From assembly GCF_016907515.1 (NCBI RefSeq), contig NZ_JAFBBY010000001.1, forward strand, positions 5,518,001 to 5,582,000: 64,000 nucleotides of DNA. The letters are read 5' to 3'. The notes beneath the pieces were generated by a model, which searched no databases, had not been told where the DNA came from, and saw nothing but the letters and a program-made list of their open reading frames with translations. Source of the stretch: Nocardioides nitrophenolicus (GTDB lineage: Bacteria; Actinomycetota; Actinomycetes; Propionibacteriales; Nocardioidaceae). Numbering within the stretch: position 1 is the first letter of the stretch; each line of letters begins with the position of its first letter. The translations under genes were made by a program, and so were the position numbers. Positions 24,508-30,955 of the stretch are shown here, one piece after another.

Positions 24508-26643
24508 ATGACCCCGGTCCTCGATGCCGTGACCGTGCCCGCGGGCGAGCCGCAGCGACTGCGGGTCACCGTGGTCCAGCAGGGCGGCGTGCTCGGCGGG
24601 GCCGAGCGCTGGCAGCTCACGCTCGCCGAGGCCACCGACCGGCTGGACCTCGCCGTGATCGCGCTCGGCGGCGGTCCGACCGCGGACGCCTGGCGGCGCC
24701 GGGGGGTACCGGTGGCGCGGGTGCGCTCCGAGCGGCGAGCCGCACGGATCCCGTTGCTCGCGGCCCGGGTGGGCGCGGCGCTGCGCTCGGCGAAGCCCGA
24801 CGTCGTGCTCGCCCACGGGGTCAAGGCCGCGCTCGCCGCCGCCCCGGCGGCCCGGGCGCTCGGCATCCCCTTCGTGTGGGTCCGCCACGACGGCTCGTTC
24901 GCCGGCTGGCCGACCGCTCTCCTCGACCGGGTCACCGACGGCCAGATCTCCACGGGCTCCTGGCTGTTCGAGGGCCGGCACGCCGCCCGCTCCCTGCTGC
25001 TCAACCCACCCCGCACCACCGACCACCTCACGCGGGACCAGGCGCGTGCCGCGCTCGGCGTCGACCGCCCGGAGGACCGCCTGGTGGCGGCGATGGGCAC
25101 CCGCATCGTCCACGGCAAGGGCATCGACGACGCCATCCGGGCCCTCGCCGATCCCGCGACCGAGGCCTGGGACCTGGTCGTCGCCGGCATCCACGACCCC
25201 GACGACACCGGCGAGCAGGACCGGCTCACCGCACTGGCGGACGAGCTCGGCGTCGGCGGCCGGGTCCGCTTTCTGGGCGAGGTCCCCGGCTTCGGCCGGC
25301 TCGCCCGGGCCTTCGACGCGGTGCTGGTGCTGACCAAGCCGACCGCGACCATGCCCTGGCACCGCGAGGCGTTCGGGATGGCGGCCTTCGAGGCGCTCAC
25401 GGCCGGCGTCCCCGTCGTCGTCACGCCACCGCTGGGCGCGATGGCCCAGGACGGGGGCGTCGAGGTCCGCCCCGGCGCGCCGGCCGACGTGGCGGCGGCG
25501 CTGGTGGCCCTCGCCGACCCCGGCACCCGCGCCCGGCGGGGCGCGACGGGCGCCCGGGTGGCCGCGGCGTATCCCGACGCACCGACGGCGGCCGGCGTCC
25601 TGGTCGACTTCCTCGCGGACCTGGCGCACCGGCCCGGCGTCGGCGAGCGGACGACGGGGCCCGCGATCAGCGTGGTGACCACCGTGCTGAACGACGAGGC
25701 GGCGGCCAAGGAGCTGCTCTCCGCACTCGTGCCCCAGCTCGGCCCCGACGACGAGGTGATCGTCGTCGACGGCGGGTCCCGCGACGACACGGTCGGCGTC
25801 GTGCGGGCCTTCGCCGCGTTCGACGAGCGGGTGCGCCTGATCGTCGAGCCCGGCGCCGGCATCTCGCGGGGCCGCAACATCGGCATCCGCGCGGCCACTC
25901 ACGACCGGATCGCCTGCACCGACGCCGGCTGCGTGCCGGCCCCCGGCTGGCTCACGGCCTTCCGCCGGGCCTTCGCCCGGCACCCCGAGGTCGACCTGTG
26001 GACCGGGACCTACCGGGTCGAGTCGCACCAGCCCTGGGAGCACGCGCTCGCCGCGGTCGGCTACCCGCAGGTCGAGGAGCTGGCCCGGCCGACCCCGCTC
26101 GTCCGCGCCTACGGCCGGCTCTTCGGGCGCGCCTTCGACGCGTCCATGCCGACCGGCCGCTCGGTGGCCTTCGCCCGCGTCGCCTGGGCGAGCGTGGGCG
26201 GCTTCCCGGAGGATCTGCAGACCGGTGAGGACGTGCTCTTCGGGCGCAGCATCGTCGCGGCCGGTGGCACCGCCCGGATGGTGCGCGACGCCGAGGTGAG
26301 CTGGGCGCAGCGCCCGACCCTCCGGGCCAACCTGACCATGTTCCGCCGCTACGGCGAGGGCAGCGGCAACTCGCTCGACCCTCGGCTGCTCGGCCGCGAC
26401 CTCGCCCGGGTGGCCGCCTACACCGCGGCCGCGGGCGTCGCGGTCCGTGGCTCGAGGGGCGCGCGGGCCGCCGCGGCGGCCGGCCTCGCGGCCTACCTCT
26501 CCCTGCCCGTGGCCCGGGCCGTCCAGGGCCCCGACCCGCTGCGCTCCACGGCGCTGGTGCCGCCGATCGCGGCCGCGCGCGACCTCGCCAAGGCGTACGG
26601 CGCACTCGCGGCCGCCTCCCGCCGTCGGAGCCGACCGCGATGA
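24508..26643 (+). CDS. GT4-GT2 fusion glycosyltransferase
   Basis: A 711-residue two-domain protein in one uninterrupted frame. Residues about 12-375 are a GT4 (GT-B) enzyme: VVQQGGVLGGAERW, VVAGIHDPDDTG and the AFGMAAFEALTAGVPVVVTP donor motif. Residues about 390-640 are a GT2 (GT-A) enzyme: ISVVTTVLNDEAAAKELL, VIVVDGGSRDDT, ISRGRNIGI, TDAGCVP and the acceptor-side GEDVLFGR. It should add two successive sugars or one disaccharide to the lipid intermediate. ATG 24508 follows a spaced AGCGGAG. The stop overlaps the polymerase gene. Element E and a hairpin lie just upstream. The fusion is unusual but intact. Confidence 0.85.
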   Translation: MTPVLDAVTVPAGEPQRLRVTVVQQGGVLGGAERWQLTLAEATDRLDLAVIALGGGPTADAWRRRGVPVARVRSERRAARIPLLAARVGAALRSAKPDVVLAHGVKAALAAAPAARALGIPFVWVRHDGSFAGWPTALLDRVTDGQISTGSWLFEGRHAARSLLLNPPRTTDHLTRDQARAALGVDRPEDRLVAAMGTRIVHGKGIDDAIRALADPATEAWDLVVAGIHDPDDTGEQDRLTALADELGVGGRVRFLGEVPGFGRLARAFDAVLVLTKPTATMPWHREAFGMAAFEALTAGVPVVVTPPLGAMAQDGGVEVRPGAPADVAAALVALADPGTRARRGATGARVAAAYPDAPTAAGVLVDFLADLAHRPGVGERTTGPAISVVTTVLNDEAAAKELLSALVPQLGPDDEVIVVDGGSRDDTVGVVRAFAAFDERVRLIVEPGAGISRGRNIGIRAATHDRIACTDAGCVPAPGWLTAFRRAFARHPEVDLWTGTYRVESHQPWEHALAAVGYPQVEELARPTPLVRAYGRLFGRAFDASMPTGRSVAFARVAWASVGGFPEDLQTGEDVLFGRSIVAAGGTARMVRDAEVSWAQRPTLRANLTMFRRYGEGSGNSLDPRLLGRDLARVAAYTAAAGVAVRGSRGARAAAAAGLAAYLSLPVARAVQGPDPLRSTALVPPIAAARDLAKAYGALAAASRRRSRPR

Positions 26644-27950
26644 CGCTCCCGGCCCGCCCTCCGGTGCCCGCGCTGGCGGTCATGGCCGTGATCGCCGTGC
26701 TGCCGTTCGGTGGCGCCGTCTCGATCGTGCTCAGCGTCGCCTTCCTCGCGATGGCGCTGCCCGCCGCGATCGCGCTGTGGTTCCTGGTGACCGACCAGCG
26801 GCCGGTGCCGGCCTCGCTGCTGCTCCTCGGCCTGGGCCTGGGCGTCGTGACCAGCCTGGTCGCCGCGGCCGGGGGAGTGAACCCGGGGGAGGCGGTGATC
26901 CGGGTGGTGATCGCCTGCATCGCCCTGGGCTACGCCGTCGGCATCGCCATGGCCCACCGGCCCGGCTTCGAGCACGGCGGCCTCGACCTGCTGGTGGTGA
27001 TGGGCGGCTGCGTGGGCGCCTACGCGCTGTCGGGCGCCGGCGCGCTGCAGGCGGCGGCCGGCGGCTGGGTCGTCGACGGCCGGCTGACCGGCCCGTTCTC
27101 CCAGCCCAACGAGCTCGGCATCTTCTGCGCCGGCCTGCTGCCGGTCGCCGTCACCTGCCTGGTGACCGCCCGCTCGCGGGCCCGGACCGTCGTGCTCGCG
27201 GTGGCCACGTCGAGCATCGTGCTGGCCTGGGTGCTCAGCATGTCGCGGGGCGCCTGGATCGGCGGCTGCGTGGCGCTCGTCGCCATCGCGATCGCCGTGC
27301 CGCGGACCCGACGGCTGCTGCGGCGGGCGGGCGCGGCCGCGGTCGCGACCTGCGTGCTGGCCCTGGTGCTGCCGACCGGCGTCCCGCTGCTCGGCATCCT
27401 CGGCACCCGGCTGCGCTCGATGGGCAACACCGGCGCCAACGAGTACGACGCCCGTCCGCTGATCTGGGGCGAGGCATGGCGCCAGATCTCCGACCACCCG
27501 TGGTTCGGTGTCGGCCCCGACGGCTACCGGGTCGCCGCGACGGACTCGGTGAGCACCGTCTCGGCGTACGGCGCCGACCACGCCCACGACCTCTACCTCA
27601 CCGTCCTCGTCGAGCGCGGCGTGATCGGCATGACCGCCGGGATCGTCGTCCTTGCCGGCTGCCTGGTCGCCGGTCGTCGGCACCTGCTCGCCCAGGCCGC
27701 CGCGGCCCGCGTCGACGACCAGGAGAGTGCCGTGCTGTCGGCGCGGAGCCTGGCGGTGCTCGCCGGGCTGCTGGCGATCGCCGTCCACGGCGTCTTCGAC
27801 ATGCCGCTGTGGAACCCCATCGTCTACGTCTTCACCTGGACCCTCCTCGGCATGGCCATCGTGGCCGAGACCGTTCCGCTCGCCGGCTCCGCGCGGGCCG
27901 CAGTCCCGACCGTCCGCACCCCCCAGCAAGAAGCGAGGACCACCCCATGA
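26640..27950 (+). CDS. O-antigen ligase / Wzy-type polymerase
   Basis: A 436-residue polytopic membrane protein with about 10-12 hydrophobic segments. GPFSQPNELGIFCAGLLP and the LSMSRGAWIGG segment are typical of the O-antigen ligase family, and the main external loop carries RPLIWGEAWRQISDHPWFGVGPDGYR and HAHDLYLTVLVERG. The conserved H and E residues of the H-D-YL-L-E-G block are present. It should polymerise or ligate lipid-linked repeats at the outer face. It overlaps both neighbours by four bases and is followed by a Wzz-like gene, the usual partner. Confidence 0.87.
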   Translation: MTLPARPPVPALAVMAVIAVLPFGGAVSIVLSVAFLAMALPAAIALWFLVTDQRPVPASLLLLGLGLGVVTSLVAAAGGVNPGEAVIRVVIACIALGYAVGIAMAHRPGFEHGGLDLLVVMGGCVGAYALSGAGALQAAAGGWVVDGRLTGPFSQPNELGIFCAGLLPVAVTCLVTARSRARTVVLAVATSSIVLAWVLSMSRGAWIGGCVALVAIAIAVPRTRRLLRRAGAAAVATCVLALVLPTGVPLLGILGTRLRSMGNTGANEYDARPLIWGEAWRQISDHPWFGVGPDGYRVAATDSVSTVSAYGADHAHDLYLTVLVERGVIGMTAGIVVLAGCLVAGRRHLLAQAAAARVDDQESAVLSARSLAVLAGLLAIAVHGVFDMPLWNPIVYVFTWTLLGMAIVAETVPLAGSARAAVPTVRTPQQEARTTP

Positions 27951-28519
27951 CCACCGCAGGACAGGCCCAACGACAGCGGGACCGATGGCGCTACATCGGC
28001 ATCCTGGTGGGTGGGCTGGCGCTCGCGATCGGCTTCGGGATCCAGCTGATCCTGCTGATCCCCACCACCTACACCGCCACCAGCGCGGTGGCGCTGCGCC
28101 CGCTCGCGGCCGACGTCCCGGCCGACACGGTCGAGATGCTCGCCCACGAGTACGGCGTCTCGCTCAGCTCGGCCGAGACCGCCGACCTGGCCGGCTCCGA
28201 CGCTGCCTCCGGTGGGACGGCCGGCAGCAACGACGCGGACGTGTCGGTGAGCACCGTCCAGGACCCCGGCACCGCCACGCTGCGGATCGTGGTCGCCTCG
28301 ACCAGCCGGAGCGCCGCGATCCAGGTCGCCAACGAGCTGGCGGCGTACGCCGTGGCCCAGGGCGAGGACGACACCACCACCCGCGTGGTCCCCGTCGTCG
28401 AGGCGGGCGTCGCCGGCGTGTCCGCCGTCCCTCCCCGCAAGCTCTACATCGCGGCCCTGCTCTGCCTCGCCGCGCTGGTGCTGGCGGGCGGGCTGTACCG
28501 GATCCGGGAGCGGACGTGA
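27947..28519 (+). CDS. short Wzz-like co-polymerase
   Basis: A 190-residue protein with two membrane helices (about 17-37 and 167-184) and an external domain of about 125 residues containing YTATSAVALRPLAAD and TLRIVVASTSRSAAIQVANEL. This is the minimal Wzz/CapA layout without a cytoplasmic kinase domain. The PRKLY motif just before the second helix is the family's proline-rich hinge. It probably regulates chain length for the polymerase encoded directly upstream. ATG 27947 overlaps that gene's stop and the stop overlaps the deacetylase start. It is shorter than usual Wzz proteins. Confidence 0.78.
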   Translation: MTTAGQAQRQRDRWRYIGILVGGLALAIGFGIQLILLIPTTYTATSAVALRPLAADVPADTVEMLAHEYGVSLSSAETADLAGSDAASGGTAGSNDADVSVSTVQDPGTATLRIVVASTSRSAAIQVANELAAYAVAQGEDDTTTRVVPVVEAGVAGVSAVPPRKLYIAALLCLAALVLAGGLYRIRERT

Positions 28520-29319
28520 GGACCCGCGCACCTGCCCGGGTGCTGATGTACCACGGTGTCGACCACGTCGGTCGCGAGCGCGACCCGCACGGCATGTTCG
28601 TGACGCCGGCCAACTTCCGGGCCCAGATGGAGCTGCTGCTCGAGTCCGGGTTCGTCCCGGTCACCGAGGACGCCTACCTGGCGGCCCTCGGCGGCGACCG
28701 GCTCCCGCGCCGGGCGGTGCTGATCACCTTCGACGACGGCTACCAGGGCGTCGGCGAGCATGCCGCGCCGATCCTGGAGTCGCTGGGGATCCCGAGCGTG
28801 CTCTACGTGCCGGTCGGCCTGCTGGGCGGGCGGGCCGACTGGCTCGGCGACCGGCTCCGCTACCCACTGCTGTCCGCTGGGGAGGTGCAGGGGCTCCGTA
28901 CGCAGGGGATGGCGATCGGAGCCCACGGCCTCGACCACGCGGACCTCACCCGCCTCGGCGACGCGGAGCTGCTCCGCCAGACGCAGGAGACCCGCGACAC
29001 CCTCGCCGAGCTCCTCGGCACCGAGGTGCCGACCTTCGCCTTCCCGTACGGCGCCCATGACGCGCGGGTGCGGGACGCGGTGGCGGCGGCCGGCTACCGT
29101 GCCGCCTTCTCCGTCCACGAGGCCGCGGGCCGGTTCGGCATCCAGCGGGTCGACGTCAACGCGACCGACACCCTGCGCACGCTCCGGGTCAAGCTGCACG
29201 GGCTCTACCCGGCCGCCCGGCGTACCTCGCGGCACGTGCCCCGCGCCAGGCGCCTGGTCCACGACCTGCTCGGCAGCGCCCACGACGACTCCGGCGCGCT
29301 GGCGGTGGCGCGCCCATGA
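28516..29319 (+). CDS. polysaccharide deacetylase (CE4, NodB fold)
   Basis: A 267-residue protein starting at GTG 28516. NodB motifs are visible: LITFDDGYQG (catalytic Asp and metal Asp), GAHGLDHADL (the two metal-binding His) and FAFPYGAHD (the groove). It would remove N- or O-acetyl groups from a polysaccharide. No signal peptide or membrane helix is evident at this start, unlike PgaB or PelA, so it may act inside or leave by a non-classical route. It lies between a Wzz-like and a PslG-like glycosidase gene with four-base overlaps, so it should act on the same polymer. Confidence 0.87.
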   Translation: MRTRAPARVLMYHGVDHVGRERDPHGMFVTPANFRAQMELLLESGFVPVTEDAYLAALGGDRLPRRAVLITFDDGYQGVGEHAAPILESLGIPSVLYVPVGLLGGRADWLGDRLRYPLLSAGEVQGLRTQGMAIGAHGLDHADLTRLGDAELLRQTQETRDTLAELLGTEVPTFAFPYGAHDARVRDAVAAAGYRAAFSVHEAAGRFGIQRVDVNATDTLRTLRVKLHGLYPAARRTSRHVPRARRLVHDLLGSAHDDSGALAVARP

Positions 29320-30452
29320 GGCGGCTGCTGCGCCGGGTGCTCATCGCGGTGGCCGTGGTGGTCCTGTGGGCCGCCGGCACCCTGGTCACCCAGCTGAACT
29401 CCGCGCAGTCGGCGGACCCGCCACCGGCCCGCCCGGCCCCGACGGCGACACCCGACCCGACGCCCGATCCGGGCGAGCCGGCCGCCGCCGCGGTTCCCGA
29501 CCTCCGGCTCGGCGTCCAGCTCTCGGCCCACCACCGGCCGGGCCCCGGATATGCCCGCAAGGTGCTGGCACGGCTGGCGCGGTCGGGCGCGCGCTGGGTC
29601 CGGGTCGACGTCGGCTGGGCCACCCTCCAGCCGAACCGGACCGGCCCCTTCGAGCGGTGGTACGCCGAGCTGATCGACGACGTGCTCGCCGCGGCCCGCG
29701 ACCACGACATCCAGGTGATCCTCGAGTTCTGGCTCACCCCGGCCTGGGCCAGCCCCAACGGAAGCAGCTATGCCCCACCCACCGACCCCGGCGCCTACGC
29801 CGGCGCCATCGGCCGGGCGGCGCAGCGCTGGGGCCACCTCGTCGACGCCTGGGAGATCTGGAACGAGCCCAACTTCGAGGGCTTCTTCGAGGGCGCCGAC
29901 CCGCAGACCTACGTGAACCTGCTCTGCGCGGCGTACCCCGCCGTCAAGGAGTACGACGACGCCCCGGTCCTGTTCGGCGGCATCATGTACAACGACGCGC
30001 CCTGGCTGACCCGGGCCTACGAGGCCGGCGCCGCGGGCTGCTTCGACGCGCTGGCGGTCCACCCCTACATCGGGCCCAGCGACGCGGCCCCCGAGACCGC
30101 GTCGGTCGGCGCCGTGTGGCGGCTGACCAGCACCCCGATGGTGCACGACGTGATGACCACCTGGGGCGACGGCGGCAAGCAGATCTGGATCACCGAGCTC
30201 GGCTGGTCGACCGGCACCGAGAACGACGGCAACGCCTGGAACCGACCGGTCTCCGTCCCGCAGCAGGCCGACTTCCTGCGCCGCGCAGTGCGCCTGGTCC
30301 GGGCGGAGTATCCCTATGTCGGGCCGATCATCTGGTACCGCGACGTCGACGGCCCGACGGAGGCGTACCAGGACGGCTTCGGCCTGCTGCACCCCGACCT
30401 GCGCGCCAAGCCGGCGCTGCGGTCCTTCGAAGCGGCGGTGCGGGGCGAATGA
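29316..30452 (+). CDS. PslG-like clan GH-A glycoside hydrolase
   Basis: A 378-residue secreted or anchored protein. A signal anchor at about 6-26 is followed by a Pro/Thr-rich linker (about 34-58) and then a TIM-barrel glycosidase. The acid/base Glu lies in DAWEIWNEPNF and the nucleophile Glu in QIWITELGWST, the two clan GH-A signatures, closest in style to GH39/PslG proteins. PslG trims the Psl polysaccharide of Pseudomonas in the periplasm. Here, in an operon with polymerase, Wzz-like and deacetylase genes, it probably hydrolyses the nascent or matrix EPS. The substrate is unproven. Confidence 0.85.
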   Translation: MRRLLRRVLIAVAVVVLWAAGTLVTQLNSAQSADPPPARPAPTATPDPTPDPGEPAAAAVPDLRLGVQLSAHHRPGPGYARKVLARLARSGARWVRVDVGWATLQPNRTGPFERWYAELIDDVLAAARDHDIQVILEFWLTPAWASPNGSSYAPPTDPGAYAGAIGRAAQRWGHLVDAWEIWNEPNFEGFFEGADPQTYVNLLCAAYPAVKEYDDAPVLFGGIMYNDAPWLTRAYEAGAAGCFDALAVHPYIGPSDAAPETASVGAVWRLTSTPMVHDVMTTWGDGGKQIWITELGWSTGTENDGNAWNRPVSVPQQADFLRRAVRLVRAEYPYVGPIIWYRDVDGPTEAYQDGFGLLHPDLRAKPALRSFEAAVRGE

Positions 30453-30468
30453 CGAGGTCACCCGGCCG

Positions 30469-30514
30469 GCACTTCGGCCCCCGATGGATCAACCCGGCCC
30501 GCCGCCCGCACTGG
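30469..30514 (+). promoter_or_regulatory. EPS box element, copy F
   Basis: TGGATCA at 30485-30491, 16 bases, GCACTGG at 30508-30514. A short stem, TCGG with CCGA, lies just before. The second box runs directly into the AGGGG ribosome-binding site of the gene at 30524, so the element, if transcribed, lies right at the translation start. Confidence 0.68.
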
Positions 30515-30523
30515 TGAGGGGCC

Positions 30524-30955
30524 ATGGCTGATCCGACGCGCTCGAGCGAGCCCTCCGCGGAGGAGGGCGCCCTCGTGCTGCCCCCGAACGGGGCGGTCGA
30601 GGAGGTCGCCGGCTGGGACCAGGGGCTCGCGTACGTCGAGACGGTGCTGGCCCGGCTGGTTGCCGACCGCACCGAGGCGGCCGACCTGATCCGCGCCCGG
30701 GCGCGGGTGACCGCGGTCGACGAGGCCCAGGCGCGGGCACTGGCCCATGTCGTGGGCGAGGCCGTCCGCGCGGCGCTCCGGGCGGACACGGACCGGGCGG
30801 CCGCGCGGCTCGAGCTGGCCGAGCGGGTGCGAGCGGTGCTGCCGCTGCGGGCCGCCGCGGTCGAGGTGCTCGCGGGACTGGACGCCGCGCTGGCGGCGCT
30901 GCGCGCGGGGGAGCGGGACCTGACGCGGATCCTCGACGAGGAGCGGATCCGATGA
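30524..30955 (+). CDS. small coiled-coil protein of the third EPS operon
   Basis: A 143-residue protein starting at ATG 30524 behind AGGGG. Residues about 28-140 are a continuous Ala/Arg/Leu/Glu-rich helix, probably a coiled coil (VETVLARLVADRTEAADLI, RLELAERVRAVLPLRAAAV). It resembles the coiled-coil proteins at 19461 and 22262 in size, composition and position at the head of an element-controlled operon, but a residue-by-residue match is weak. No membrane helix or catalytic motif is visible. It overlaps the Wzx-Wzy fusion gene by four bases. Its role may be to organise the assembly machinery; that is inference. Confidence 0.68.
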   Translation: MADPTRSSEPSAEEGALVLPPNGAVEEVAGWDQGLAYVETVLARLVADRTEAADLIRARARVTAVDEAQARALAHVVGEAVRAALRADTDRAAARLELAERVRAVLPLRAAAVEVLAGLDAALAALRAGERDLTRILDEERIR

